Shown here piece by piece: positions 35,025 to 44,013 of a stretch of DNA of 64,000 bases. The position numbers and the translations under genes were made by a program. The stretch is from Streptomyces cinnabarinus (GTDB taxonomy: Bacteria > Actinomycetota > Actinomycetes > Streptomycetales > Streptomycetaceae). The stretch covers positions 7,068,001-7,132,000 of the forward strand of contig NZ_CP114413.1 of NCBI RefSeq assembly GCF_027270315.1, given 5' to 3'. The notes below the pieces were generated by a model. It ran no database searches. It was not told the DNA's origin and saw only the letters and a program-made list of their open reading frames with translations. Position 1 is the first letter of the stretch. Every line of letters begins with the position of its first letter.

Positions 35025-37475
35025 TCAGCGGCTATTCAGCGCTTCCAGTACGGCCCGCCCGGCCGCCCGGTGTTCCGCGGCCCCCGCCGGGTCCGTCCCC
35101 TCCAGAACGCCGGCGATCCCCTCGTGGGCGAGGGCCTCCTCGTACCGGTTGCCGAGCCGCGGGCCCAGCTCCAGCACCTGCCGGTGCAGCCGCAGCGCCT
35201 CGTCGGTCAGGCCCGCGAAGCGGCAGGTCTCGGCGTAGCCGTTGAGGAAGTGGATCTTCCAGTGCTCCTCGAACAGCTCGTCCAGGAGCGCGAACGCCTC
35301 CCGGTGGCTGGCCAGCGCCTCCTCGTAACGGCCCATGTGCCGCAGCGCGACACCCCGGCAGTTCAGGCACCAGGCCTGGTTGTGCAGATGGCCGTCCTCG
35401 CGGGCCAGCGACAGCGCCGCACGGAGGTGTTCCGACGCCGCGTCCGGCGTCTCCCGGGCCAGCGCCACCCCGAGGACGATCCGGGCCGTCAGCGCGGGCG
35501 GCCACGCGGCGTCGGGGTGCGGGACGTCCAGCACCTGACGGGCCAGCAGGGCCGCCTCCTCGCGCCGGCCCAGTTGGAGCAGCGCCCAGGACTCGGCGGC
35601 GGCCGCGTGGGCCGTGCCCTCGGGACAGTCCGCGTTCGCGTACAGCTTTCCCGCCAGCCGGAACAGCTCCAGCGGCTCCTCGACCTGCCCCGCGTCCCAG
35701 CTCAAGTAGCCGCGGCGCAGCGTCAGTTCGGCCTCCGCCCGGGTGTCGCCCGCCTCCACGACCCGCAGCCCGGCCGCCTCGTACGCCTCGGTCGCCTCCG
35801 CCGTCCGCCCCGCGTTGTACCGGGCGAAGCCCAGATCGCTGTACGCCTGCGCCAGGTGCAGCGGATCGCCCAGCCGCTCGGCGGCGGCCAGTGAGCGCTC
35901 GAAGAGGACGTTGAGATGCGTCGTGCCGCAGCGCCGCGCGAAGTACGCCCGCAGATAGCGCGGCAGTTCGCAGACGTGGGCGTCGGCGCCGACCGCCGCG
36001 GCCGTCTCGAACACGGCGATCAGGTTGCCGTACTCCGAGGTGAGCCAGGCGAAGGCGGCGTTCTTGTCCGCGAACCGGGGGAGTTCCGCCGGGGCCGGGC
36101 CCGCCGAGACGGCACGGCCGGGCGCCACGAACGGCATCGCGGCGTCGGCGGCGGCCGCCGTATGGACGTAGAAGTCCAGCACCCGGACCAGGGCACGCTC
36201 CCGCTCGGCCGGCGAGTCCGTCTCCGCCGAGGCGCGGCGCGCGTGCTGGTGCACCAGGTCGTGCAGCCGGTAGCGGGTCGCCGTCGGCTGCTGCACGAGG
36301 TGCGCGTCGACCAGGTCCTCCAGCATCGCCCGCGCGCTGCGCACCGGGACGTCCGCCAGCGCCGCCGCCACGTACTCGTCGAACGACTCCCCGGGCAGCA
36401 GGCCCAGCAGCCGGAACAACCGGGCGTGCGGCCGGTCCAGTTGCCGTACCGACATCGCGAAGGCGGTGTCGAACTCGTCGCTCCCCTCCGCCAGCCGCTC
36501 GACCAGGATGCCCACCGTCCAGCCCGGCCGGTGCCGCAGCCGGGCTCCGGCCAGGCGCAGGGCCAGGGGCAGCCGGCCGCACAGCCGCAGCACCTCGGCC
36601 GCGGACTCCGGGTCACCGGCCAGCCTGCCGCCGGAGCCGTCCGGCTCGCCGCTCGCCCGGGCCAGCAGCCGTGCGCTCTCCGCGGGGCTCAGTACGTCGA
36701 GCGAGACCGGCGGCACCTCGTCCAGGCCCAGCAGCCGGTTGCGGCTGGTGACCAGGGCGACGGAGGCACCGGCGCCGGGCAGCAGCGGGCGGACCTGGTC
36801 GGCGTCGGCGGCGTTGTCGAGGACCACCACGACCCGGCGCCCCGCCAGCTCCGACCGCCAGCAGGCGGCCAGTTGCTCCACACCCTGCTGCGGGACCCGC
36901 TCGGAGGGGACGTCCAGCGCGCCCAGCAGCATCCGCAGCGCGGAGTCGGGATCGAGCGGAGGGCGGCCCTCGGTGAAGCCGTGCAGATCCACATAGAGCT
37001 GCGCGTCGGGGAAGCCGGCGGCGAGCCGGTGCGCCGCGTGCACGGCGAGGGAGGTCTTGCCGACGCCCGCCATACCGTCGACGGAGACCGCGCGATGGCT
37101 GTCCACGGCGGCGAACACGGCGGCCAGCGCCTCCTCGCGCCCGGTGAAGTCGGGCATGTCGCGCGGCAGGTCGTTGCGGGGGTGCGGCTGGGCCTGGCGG
37201 CTGCTCTTCGGGGGCGCCGGAAGCGGATTGGAGATCCGCTCCCACAGCGGGCGCAGCGGCCGGGGGTCCCGCTTGACCAGGCGGCACAGCGCGACCACCG
37301 CGGGCCACGGCGGCACGGTCTGCCCGTTGAGGTACCGCGACAGGGACGAGGAGCTGAGCCCCGCGTCCCGCGCGAGGGCCCGGACCCCGAGTCCGGACAG
37401 CTCCTGGATCATGCGCAGCCGGGCCGCCAGCTCCTCCTGCGGATCCGCCTGCGCTTGTGGTTCGTGCGTGCTCAT
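35025..37475 (-). CDS. XRE HTH / NB-ARC ATPase / TPR regulator
   Basis: 816 aa. N-terminal XRE HTH (residues ~18-75: VRALARDAGLSSSSLSRYLNGQTVPPWPAV), NB-ARC STAND ATPase (P-loop SVDGMAGVGKTS at ~131-142; VVVVLDNAAD Walker B; CGRLPLALRLAGARL GxP motif), winged-helix part, and C-terminal TPR repeats (~560-816). STAND proteins oligomerise on ligand binding. In Streptomyces such proteins (AfsR relatives without the SARP domain) regulate secondary metabolism or development. ATG at 37475 after GGGGGAAC. No target evident nearby. Confidence 0.88.
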   Translation of the reverse strand: MSTHEPQAQADPQEELAARLRMIQELSGLGVRALARDAGLSSSSLSRYLNGQTVPPWPAVVALCRLVKRDPRPLRPLWERISNPLPAPPKSSRQAQPHPRNDLPRDMPDFTGREEALAAVFAAVDSHRAVSVDGMAGVGKTSLAVHAAHRLAAGFPDAQLYVDLHGFTEGRPPLDPDSALRMLLGALDVPSERVPQQGVEQLAACWRSELAGRRVVVVLDNAADADQVRPLLPGAGASVALVTSRNRLLGLDEVPPVSLDVLSPAESARLLARASGEPDGSGGRLAGDPESAAEVLRLCGRLPLALRLAGARLRHRPGWTVGILVERLAEGSDEFDTAFAMSVRQLDRPHARLFRLLGLLPGESFDEYVAAALADVPVRSARAMLEDLVDAHLVQQPTATRYRLHDLVHQHARRASAETDSPAERERALVRVLDFYVHTAAAADAAMPFVAPGRAVSAGPAPAELPRFADKNAAFAWLTSEYGNLIAVFETAAAVGADAHVCELPRYLRAYFARRCGTTHLNVLFERSLAAAERLGDPLHLAQAYSDLGFARYNAGRTAEATEAYEAAGLRVVEAGDTRAEAELTLRRGYLSWDAGQVEEPLELFRLAGKLYANADCPEGTAHAAAAESWALLQLGRREEAALLARQVLDVPHPDAAWPPALTARIVLGVALARETPDAASEHLRAALSLAREDGHLHNQAWCLNCRGVALRHMGRYEEALASHREAFALLDELFEEHWKIHFLNGYAETCRFAGLTDEALRLHRQVLELGPRLGNRYEEALAHEGIAGVLEGTDPAGAAEHRAAGRAVLEALNSR

Positions 37476-37657
37476 GGTTGTTCCCCCGCCTGTTCGTCCC
37501 ACTGGCCATGAAGTCTTCCCAGTCAAGTCGTCGCAGGTCAAGGGCTGTTGTGCTGTCCCACGGTGTTCCATCGCCATGGTCCGCACGGACGGGCCGGGCT
37601 GTTATGGAGTCACGCCCCGAGGCGAGGGGCACCGAACCGGAAGCGAAGGAGAGCGCA

Positions 37658-38134
37658 GTGCGGTCCCGTATGCGGAACCCCGCCGACGTCCTCACCGACG
37701 CGGCCCGGCCCCTGAAGGAGATCATGGCGGCCGTGCACGCGGCCGGCGTGGACCCCCGGACGCTGGCCCTGGTGCACGTGCGGATCAGCCAGGTCAACGG
37801 CTGCGGCGCCGACGTCGAGGACGGCGTCCGGACGGCCCGCGAGGCCGGGGTGGGCGACGAGCGACTGCTCGCCCTCGCCGCCTGGCGGGACACCGCGCAC
37901 TTCACCCCCGCGGAACGGGCGGCCCTGGAACTGGCCGAGGCCGCGACCCGGCTCGCCGACCGCCCCGACGCGGTCGGCGACCCGACCTGGGACCGGGCCG
38001 CCACCCACTACGACGAGCGGCAGCTCGCCGCGCTGATCCTGCTGATCGGCACCACCAACCTGCTCAACCGGCTCGCCGCCACGACCCGGCAGAGCGCCCC
38101 CTTGACCGACACAACCGGAAGGAACCGGCCATGA
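37658..38134 (+). CDS. AhpD/carboxymuconolactone-decarboxylase-like protein lacking the CxxC pair
   Basis: 158 aa, alkylhydroperoxidase-like helical fold. The active-site segment reads HVRISQVNGCGADVED: C49 is kept, but the resolving Cys is Asp52 and the following His is Gly56 (family pattern CxxCxxxH). Peroxidase activity through a disulfide is therefore unlikely. GTG at 37658 chosen because AAGGAGAG lies 7 bases before it. Its TGA overlaps the ATG of the next gene, so they are co-translated. Confidence 0.82.
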   Translation: MRSRMRNPADVLTDAARPLKEIMAAVHAAGVDPRTLALVHVRISQVNGCGADVEDGVRTAREAGVGDERLLALAAWRDTAHFTPAERAALELAEAATRLADRPDAVGDPTWDRAATHYDERQLAALILLIGTTNLLNRLAATTRQSAPLTDTTGRNRP

Positions 38135-38604
38135 CGAACACCCAGCGCACCGCGGAGAAGACCACCGACAGCGCGGCCGAGCAGTGGACCGCCGAGGAGC
38201 GCGCCGCGATGAAGGAGCGCGCCAAGGAGCTGAAGGCGTCCGCGCGCCGCGCCTCGCGCGCCGAGAAGGCGGCCGAGGACGAGGCGGCCGTGCTCGCCAA
38301 GATCGCCGAAATGCAGGACTCGGACCGCGTGATGGCCGAGCGCATCCACGCCGTCGTCAAGGAGAACGCCCCCGTACTGGCCCCGAAGCTCTGGTACGGC
38401 ATGCCCGCCTACGCCCGCGACGGCAAGATCGTCTGCTTCTTCCAGAGCGCGCAGAAGTTCAACGCGCGCTACGCCACCTTCGGATTCAACGACACCGCGC
38501 ACCTCGACGAGGGCACCATGTGGCCGACCGGCTTCGCCCTTCCCCGGCTCACCGATGCCGACGCGGCCCGGATCGGCGAGCTGGTCGCCAAGGCGGTGAG
38601 CTGA
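38131..38604 (+). CDS. DUF1801 (YdhG-like) protein
   Basis: 157 aa. A charged, Glu/Lys/Ala-rich helical N-terminus (~60 residues) precedes the DUF1801 fold (APVLAPKLWYGMPAYARDGKIVCFFQSAQKFNARYATFGF). Some relatives are called iron chaperones (frataxin-like), but evidence for that is thin. Coupled to the AhpD-like gene by an ATGA overlap; followed by a terminator. Confidence 0.82.
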   Translation: MTNTQRTAEKTTDSAAEQWTAEERAAMKERAKELKASARRASRAEKAAEDEAAVLAKIAEMQDSDRVMAERIHAVVKENAPVLAPKLWYGMPAYARDGKIVCFFQSAQKFNARYATFGFNDTAHLDEGTMWPTGFALPRLTDADAARIGELVAKAVS

Positions 38605-38663
38605 ACGCCGAGCTGACGCCCGATCGGCCGGGACCCTCGATTCCCGAAGCTCTGGAGTGCGCG

Positions 38664-38693
38664 CCGGGCCGATCGCCGCGGTGATCGGCCCGG
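38664..38693 (+). terminator. Terminator after the DUF1801 gene
   Basis: CCGGGCCGATC (38664-38674) pairs perfectly with GATCGGCCCGG (38683-38693), loop 8 bases. Confidence 0.75.
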
Positions 38694-38762
38694 CCACCGC
38701 CGGTGGCCCGCATGCCAGAATGCAAGAGTTCGTTCCCCTCCGATGTCCATCGAGGTCCAGCC

Positions 38763-39401
38763 GTGTCCCAGCCTGCAGGCCGTGTGCCCCAGCGACGCAA
38801 CGCACGGTCCAACCGGGCGCGCATCCTGGCCACCGCGCGCCAGGAGCTGGGGCGCAACCCCGACATCACCCTGGAGGAACTGGCCCGTGCCGCCGGTGTC
38901 GTACGGCGCACCCTGTTCGGCCACTTCCCCGGCCGGGCCGCGCTCCTGGAGGCGCTGGCCGAGGAGGCGGGCGAGGCACTGCGGGCCGCCGTGGCGAGCG
39001 CACCGCAGGCGACCGGGGAGGGGGCGGAACCCGCCGAGCGGGCACTCGCGCGGTTCGCGCTGTCGATGTGGCCGGTGGGCGACCGCTACCGGATGCTGCT
39101 GGCGCTCGCCCACCGGGATCTGGGCAGGGAGCGGGTCACCGAGATCATCGAGCCCGCCCGTGCCGCGGCCACCGCCATCCTGCAACGGGGCCAGGGCGAC
39201 GGCGTCTTCCACACCCATCTGCCGCCCGCGGTGCTGAGCGCCGCTCTGGAGGCGATGACCGTGGCCCTGCTGGAGGAGGTCAACTCCGGGGCGCTGGAGG
39301 ACGACGGCACCCGGGCCGCCGTCGTCCTGCTCATCGCGGCCGGGGTACCTGAGAAGCACGCACGCCTCGTGGTCGAGGACGTAGCGGCAGAACGGACATA
39401 G
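38763..39401 (+). CDS. TetR-family regulator, paralogue of the 41211 gene
   Basis: 212 aa. TetR HTH (ITLEELARAAGVVRRTLFGHFPGRAALLEALAEEA). The ligand domain is nearly parallel to that of the TetR at 41211-41834: shared ARF-L--WPVGDRYRMLL, AR--A-AI--RG---G-FHT--PP and L-E-VN-G. GTG at 38763 was chosen by alignment with that paralogue; an ATG at 38703 is possible. Converges on the MFS gene. It probably controls the same or a related efflux pump. Confidence 0.85.
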   Translation: MSQPAGRVPQRRNARSNRARILATARQELGRNPDITLEELARAAGVVRRTLFGHFPGRAALLEALAEEAGEALRAAVASAPQATGEGAEPAERALARFALSMWPVGDRYRMLLALAHRDLGRERVTEIIEPARAAATAILQRGQGDGVFHTHLPPAVLSAALEAMTVALLEEVNSGALEDDGTRAAVVLLIAAGVPEKHARLVVEDVAAERT

Positions 39402-39403
39402 AA

Positions 39404-39438
39404 GGGACGGTACCGGGCGTCCCTCCCGGCACCGTCCC
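39404..39438. terminator. Hairpin between TetR and MFS stops
   Basis: GGGACGGTACCGGG (39404-39417) and CCCGGCACCGTCCC (39425-39438) form a stem with one mismatch and a 7-base loop. Lies between convergent genes; can act both ways. Confidence 0.8.
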
Positions 39439-39483
39439 CAGGGCCGTGCGCCGCTCAGGCACGGCCGTTCCTGGGAGGCGGGC

Positions 39484-41100
39484 TCAACGCACGCCCGCGG
39501 TCTCGGAGTTCCGCGCGTCCTCCGTAGCCGCCGTCTCCTGGTGCCGCTTCCCCGTGGCCTTGCGGCCGGGCAGCACCACGAAGACGATCACCGTGCCGAC
39601 GGCCATGATGATCCCGCCGATCAGGCTGGTCTGCGCGATGGCGTGGGCGAAGGACTCGTGCACCGCGCCCAGCAGGGCATGGGCCTGCTCGGCGCCGCCC
39701 TGGGGGTTCCGGCCGACCTGCTCGGCGACCGCGAGTCCGCCGCCCACCGAGTCCTTGGCGGTGTCCAGCGCCGGGGCGGGGAGCTGGCCGCCGACCAGTT
39801 CGGTCAGCTTGTCCTTGTAGGCGGTGGCGAGGAGCGAGCCGAGGACCGCGATGCCCAGGGAGCCGCCCAGCTCCAGTGCCGTGTCGTTGGCGCCGCCGCC
39901 GACTCCCAGCTCCGACTCGGGGAAGGAGCCCATGATCGTGTCGGTGGCGGGGGACAGGCTCAGCCCGATGGCGAACCCGAGCAGCACCAGCGGCGCCACG
40001 AAGGCGGTGTAGGTGGAGCCCGACTCGATCTGCGTGAGCAGGAAGAGGCCCGCGGTGCCGATCACCATGCCGGTTCCCACGACCGCCTTCACGCCCAGCT
40101 TCGGGGCCAGCCGCCCGGTGACCGCGGCGCCGACGAACACCGCACCCGCCAGCGGCAGCAGCCGTACGCCGGTCTCCAGGGCGTTGTGGCCGAGCACGAA
40201 CTGGAGGAACTGGGTGGAGTAGTAGATCGCGCCGAAGGTGCCGAAGAAGAAGAACAGCACGGCCAGCATCGAGCCGCTGAAGGGGCGCTCGGTGAACTTC
40301 CGTACGTCCAGCATGGGGTTGGGGTGGCGCAGCTCCCAGGCGACGAAGGCGAGCAGGCCGGCGCCGGCGACCACGGCCGCGGTGACCGGTCCCGCGCCCC
40401 AGCCGAAGTGCGGGCCCTCGATGGTCGCGTAGACCAGGGAGCCGACCGAGACGATCGACAGCAGACCGCCGACGTAGTCGATCCGGCCCATGCCCGCGGC
40501 CTTCGACGGCGGTACCAGCAGCAGCGCGCCGACGACGCCGAGCAGCGCGACGGGGACGTTCACAAGGAAGGTGGAGCCCCAGGCGTGGCTCTCCAGCAGC
40601 CAGCCCGCGGTCAGCGGACCGGCGGCGATGGCGAGTCCGGAGGTCGCGGACCAGGCCGTGATGGCCTTGGCGCGCTCGGCCCGCGGGAACATCGCGACCA
40701 GCAGCGACAGGGTGGCCGGCATGACGACTGCGGCGCCGACGCCCATGATCGCGCGGGCGGTGATGACCAGGGCGGTCTCCTCGACGAGACCGCCCATCAC
40801 CGAACCCGCGGCGAAGACCAGCAGCCCGAGGACCAGCGCGCCGCGGCGGCTGTACTTGTCGCCGATCGCGCCGAGCACGAGCATCAGCGCCGCGTACGGG
40901 ACGGTGTAACCGTCGATGACCCACTGGAGGTCACTGCTGGACAGGCCCAGGTCCTGGGTCATGTCGGGCGCGGCCACGATCAGCGAGGTGTTCGCCATGA
41001 CGACGATCAGCAGGCTCAGGCAGAGCACCAGCAGGGCCCACCAGCGGCGCGGGTAGGGGCCCGGCATCTTCTCCACGGGGGTGTCGGCAACGAGAGGCAT
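39484..41100 (-). CDS. MFS drug-efflux transporter (DHA2/EmrB-QacA type)
   Basis: 538 aa with about 14 membrane helices. Motif A is LGAIGDKYSRRGAL, motif B/C region RAIMGVGAAVVMPATLSLL, and WRSTF-like AWGSTFLVNVPVAL, as in proton-driven multidrug exporters. The start reads MPLVADTPVEKMPGPYPRRWW. Divergent from one TetR gene, with two dyads in the shared promoter region, and convergent with its paralogue. Substrate unknown; self-resistance or general drug export is plausible. Confidence 0.92.
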   Translation of the reverse strand: MPLVADTPVEKMPGPYPRRWWALLVLCLSLLIVVMANTSLIVAAPDMTQDLGLSSSDLQWVIDGYTVPYAALMLVLGAIGDKYSRRGALVLGLLVFAAGSVMGGLVEETALVITARAIMGVGAAVVMPATLSLLVAMFPRAERAKAITAWSATSGLAIAAGPLTAGWLLESHAWGSTFLVNVPVALLGVVGALLLVPPSKAAGMGRIDYVGGLLSIVSVGSLVYATIEGPHFGWGAGPVTAAVVAGAGLLAFVAWELRHPNPMLDVRKFTERPFSGSMLAVLFFFFGTFGAIYYSTQFLQFVLGHNALETGVRLLPLAGAVFVGAAVTGRLAPKLGVKAVVGTGMVIGTAGLFLLTQIESGSTYTAFVAPLVLLGFAIGLSLSPATDTIMGSFPESELGVGGGANDTALELGGSLGIAVLGSLLATAYKDKLTELVGGQLPAPALDTAKDSVGGGLAVAEQVGRNPQGGAEQAHALLGAVHESFAHAIAQTSLIGGIIMAVGTVIVFVVLPGRKATGKRHQETAATEDARNSETAGVR

Positions 41101-41155
41101 CGCAAGCTCCTGGGCAGGACAGGGCGGGGTGGGACGGGGCAGGACGGGAAGTTAA

Positions 41156-41173
41156 TTGCCCACTGATGTGCAG
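41156..41173. promoter_or_regulatory. TetR operator-like dyad, site 1
   Basis: TTGCCCACTGATGTGCAG, an imperfect dyad (TGC-CA...TG-GCA) between the MFS and TetR starts. Matches site 2 at 41183-41200 in layout. Confidence 0.65.
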
Positions 41174-41182
41174 GCTAGTTTA

Positions 41183-41200
41183 TTGCTCATCGGTGTGCAA
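41183..41200. promoter_or_regulatory. TetR operator-like dyad, site 2
   Basis: TTGCTCATCGGTGTGCAA, outer TTGC/GCAA perfect, centre 27 bases from site 1 and 11 bases before the TetR ATG. The pair suits mutual repression of the pump and the regulator. Confidence 0.7.
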
Positions 41201-41210
41201 CTATCGGCTC

Positions 41211-41834
41211 ATGAGGCGCGCACCCCGTCGCACCAGGGCCCGCATCCTGGAGGCGGCCCGAGAGGCACTCGGCCGCGACCCCGACAGCAGCCTCGGTGAC
41301 ATCGCCGAGGTGGCGGGCGTGGTGCGGCGCACGGTCTACGGCCACTTCGACGGCCGGTCCGCCCTGGTCGAGGGGCTGGTGGCGGAGGCCGCGGCGGCCC
41401 TGCGACAGGCGCTCGACGCCCCGGCCGAACCCGAGCCGGACGCCGCCCGGGCCCTGGCGCGCTTCGTCCTCGCCGTGTGGCCCGTCGGGGACCGCTACCG
41501 CATGCTCCTCCGGCTCGCGCCCCAGGACCTCGGGCCCGAGCGGGTCGAGGAGGTCCTCGCCCCGGCGCGCGCGACGGCGGAGGCGATCATCACCCGCGGC
41601 CGGCGGCAGGGCCTGTTCCACACATCCGTGCCGCCCGGCCCGCTGAGCCGGGCCCTGGAGGGGTATCTGCTCGGGCTCCTGGAGTGCGTGAACGACGGCA
41701 CCTGGGCCGACGAGGGCACGGGTGCCGCGACCGCCGCGCTGATCGCGATGGGCGTGGACCACGACCTCGCCGTCACCCGTGTACGAGACCTGCTGAGCCG
41801 CCCCGGAGAGGAACCTCATGCCCCACCCCGATGA
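41211..41834 (+). CDS. TetR-family regulator, divergent from the MFS pump
   Basis: 207 aa. HTH SSLGDIAEVAGVVRRTVYGHFDGRSALVEGLVAEA; ligand domain ARFVLAVWPVGDRYRMLLRLAPQDLGPERVEEVLAPARATAEAIITRGRRQGLFHT. ATG at 41211 lies just after the two dyads. Likely local repressor of the efflux gene, released by a pump substrate. Paralogue of the TetR at 38763. Its 3' end overlaps the next gene by 17 bases. Confidence 0.9.
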   Translation: MRRAPRRTRARILEAAREALGRDPDSSLGDIAEVAGVVRRTVYGHFDGRSALVEGLVAEAAAALRQALDAPAEPEPDAARALARFVLAVWPVGDRYRMLLRLAPQDLGPERVEEVLAPARATAEAIITRGRRQGLFHTSVPPGPLSRALEGYLLGLLECVNDGTWADEGTGAATAALIAMGVDHDLAVTRVRDLLSRPGEEPHAPPR

Positions 41835-42567
41835 CCCCCGCTGCACCGAGGCCGTCCACGCGAGCCCGCCGAGCGCGAGGCGGCGGCGCGGGATCGTCGT
41901 CGCCGCGTCCCTGGTGGCCGTCCTGCTGGGCGCCGTCGTGGCCGACCGGTTCGCCGCGGCCCGCGCGGAGAGCCGTACGGCCGAGGCGTTCCAGGACGGC
42001 ATGGGGACCGCCGAACGGCCCTCGGTACGGGTCAGCGGCTTCCCGGTGCTGCCCCAACTGGCCGGGGGCAGTCTGCGGCACGTCGACCTCACCGCCCATG
42101 ACATCCCCGCCGACGGAGCGGACCGCCCGCTCCCGGTCACCCAACTCACCGTCGCCCTCGACGAGTTGCGGACCTCCGGCGACGCCGACGAAGCACACGC
42201 CGACAGTGTGGACGCGACCGCGTTCCTGTCGTACGAGGACGTATCGGCCGCGCTGGGCGTCACCGTGTCGCGGGGCGACGAACCGGGCCGCGTCAACGCG
42301 ACGGCCACGCTGCCGCTCGCCGGTGACGTCACCGTGAGCGCGGCGGTCTCGGCGGCACCGGGAAACCGCATCGCCTTCAAGGACGTCCAGGCGGTCGACG
42401 GCGAGCTGCTCCCGCCCCTCAGGACGCTGCTGGACAAGGCCCTGGAGACCCCCGTCCCCCTGCGCAACATCCCCGAGGGCCTGCACCTCCGCTCGGTCAC
42501 CCCCACCCCGGCCGGAATCGAGGCCCGCTTCACCGGCACCTCGGTCACTTTCCGGCCCGGCGGCTAG
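41818..42567 (+). CDS. LmeA-like (DUF2993) phospholipid-binding protein
   Basis: 249 aa. Uncleaved or signal-anchor helix (RGIVVAASLVAVLLGAVVADRFAAARAE), then the DUF2993 domain: VRVSGFPVLPQLAGGSLRHVDLTAHDIPA and a C-terminal GIEARFTGTSV. In mycobacteria LmeA binds phosphoinositides and helps cell-envelope glycolipid assembly; here the role is inferred. ATG overlaps the end of tetR; RBS AGAGGAA. Its TAG shares a CTAG with the convergent corA. Confidence 0.82.
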   Translation: MPHPDDPRCTEAVHASPPSARRRRGIVVAASLVAVLLGAVVADRFAAARAESRTAEAFQDGMGTAERPSVRVSGFPVLPQLAGGSLRHVDLTAHDIPADGADRPLPVTQLTVALDELRTSGDADEAHADSVDATAFLSYEDVSAALGVTVSRGDEPGRVNATATLPLAGDVTVSAAVSAAPGNRIAFKDVQAVDGELLPPLRTLLDKALETPVPLRNIPEGLHLRSVTPTPAGIEARFTGTSVTFRPGG

Positions 42568-43694
42568 AGCCAGTCCCGCTGCTTGAAGATGACGTACAGA
42601 CTCACACAGATGATCCCCATCAGGGCGATCGCGAAGGGGTATCCGAGCACCCAGTGCAGCTCCGGCATGTGCGTGAAGTTCATGCCGTAGATCGTCCCGA
42701 CCAGCGTCGGGGCGAACAGGATCGCCGCCCAGGAGGAGATCCGCTTGATCTCCTCGTTCTGGGCGAACCCCGCCTCCGCCAACGCCCGCATCTCCGCGTT
42801 CTGTTGCTGGGTGACCAGGGTGGCGTTGACGGTGAGGATGTCGGTCAGGGCCTGGCGGAAGGAGTCGACGCGCTCGCTGGTGTGGGTGACGTGGTCGGCG
42901 ACGTCACGGAGATAGCGCTGGAGCTCCTCGTCCGTGCCGTACTTTGCGAAGCCCGCCATCAGGCCGTGCAGCATCCCGACCAGGGGGCGGGTGGCGCGCT
43001 GGAACTCGACCATCTCGCGGGAGAGTTCGTAGATGCGGCGGGAGACGGCGGGGTCGCCGCGGAAGACCTCCGTCTCGATCTCGTCGACGTCGTTCTGGAC
43101 GCCCGCGACGACCGGGACGTACCCGTCGACCACCGCGTCGAGGATCGCGTACAGCACCGCCTCCGGGCCCAGCTTCAGCAGCTCCGGAGTCTCCTCCATG
43201 CGGCGGCGCACCGCCGACAGATCGGGCGCCGCGCCATGGCGGACCGTGATGACGAAGTCCGGCCCGACGAACACGTGCAGCTCGCCGAAGTCGACCTCCT
43301 CCGGGGCGTCCAGATAGCGGGCCGCGCGCAGGACCACGAACAGGGTGTCGCCGTACCGCTCCAGCTTCGGGCGCTGATGGGCCTCCAGCGCGTCCTCGAC
43401 CGACAGCGGATGCAGGTCGAACTCGGCGGCCAGCGACTTCAGTTCGGACTCCGGCGGCCGGGCGAGCCCGATCCAGGCCATACCGGACGGCTGTTCGCGC
43501 AGCTCGCGGTAGGTCTCGGCGAGCGTGGCGGGGGAGGAGACCCGCACCCCGTCCCGGTACAGGGCCGCCTGCACGATGCTCGCCGGCTCCGGCTCGGCGG
43601 GCGCGGGCCCGTCCGGGGGCGTCGTGGGCTCCGGGGCGCCGGCCGGGGGTGTCAGGGCGCGGCGCCAGACGGACTTCCGGTGGTTCTTCGCCAT
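42564..43694 (-). CDS. corA: CorA-family magnesium/cobalt channel
   Basis: 376 aa. Large cytoplasmic N-terminal domain with a stalk helix, and two C-terminal helices with the pore signature YGMNF followed by the MPE loop (YGMNFTHMPELHWVLGYPF). Ends with the basic KQRDWL tail. Pentameric inner-membrane channel for Mg2+. The N-terminal ~60 residues are Pro/Ala-rich and variable. Start ATG at 43694. The upstream region holds copy 2 of the inverted-repeat element. Confidence 0.93.
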   Translation of the reverse strand: MAKNHRKSVWRRALTPPAGAPEPTTPPDGPAPAEPEPASIVQAALYRDGVRVSSPATLAETYRELREQPSGMAWIGLARPPESELKSLAAEFDLHPLSVEDALEAHQRPKLERYGDTLFVVLRAARYLDAPEEVDFGELHVFVGPDFVITVRHGAAPDLSAVRRRMEETPELLKLGPEAVLYAILDAVVDGYVPVVAGVQNDVDEIETEVFRGDPAVSRRIYELSREMVEFQRATRPLVGMLHGLMAGFAKYGTDEELQRYLRDVADHVTHTSERVDSFRQALTDILTVNATLVTQQQNAEMRALAEAGFAQNEEIKRISSWAAILFAPTLVGTIYGMNFTHMPELHWVLGYPFAIALMGIICVSLYVIFKQRDWL

Positions 43695-43731
43695 CGTGGC
43701 TGCCTCTCGGCCGACGCCCGGTGATCTCCCA

Positions 43732-43923
43732 GCTAGGGCCTGTCGTTTGGATCAGTCCGGCGTCGCGGGGTCTGGCACGCACAGCTGCGGCGTTGTCGTC
43801 GGTTGCCGACGCTCCGCGTCGACGCCCTCCTCCGCCTTGCAGCTGCACGCACCAGACCCCGCTCGGCTCGGCCGACCTGCACCGTTTCCTGCAGCCGGCC
43901 TGATCCAAACGACAGGCCCTAGC
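43732..43923. repeat. Element with terminal inverted repeats, copy 2
   Basis: 192 bases. The 24-base ends are perfect inverted repeats: 43732-43755 starts GCTAGGGCCTGTCGTTTGGA; 43900-43923 is its complement. The interior shares TCCGGCGTCGCGGG and CTGCACCGTTTCCTGC-like blocks with copy 1 and adds about 85 bases, including GACGCTCCGCGTCGACG-type small dyads. It lies in the 319-base divergent region between corA and the AlkZ-like gene and may affect both promoters. No ORF or transposase. Confidence 0.85.
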
Positions 43924-44013
43924 AGGCTATACGGCGGACCCGGCCGAGCGAGCGCGGACGGAACGTGGCATCGCGGACCGTATCTGTCCGCAACCGGTAC
44001 TAGCGTGCGGGAC

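Noticed and set aside
37658..38134. Active AhpD-type peroxidase
   Set aside because: The resolving Cys and the His of CxxCxxxH are Asp and Gly.
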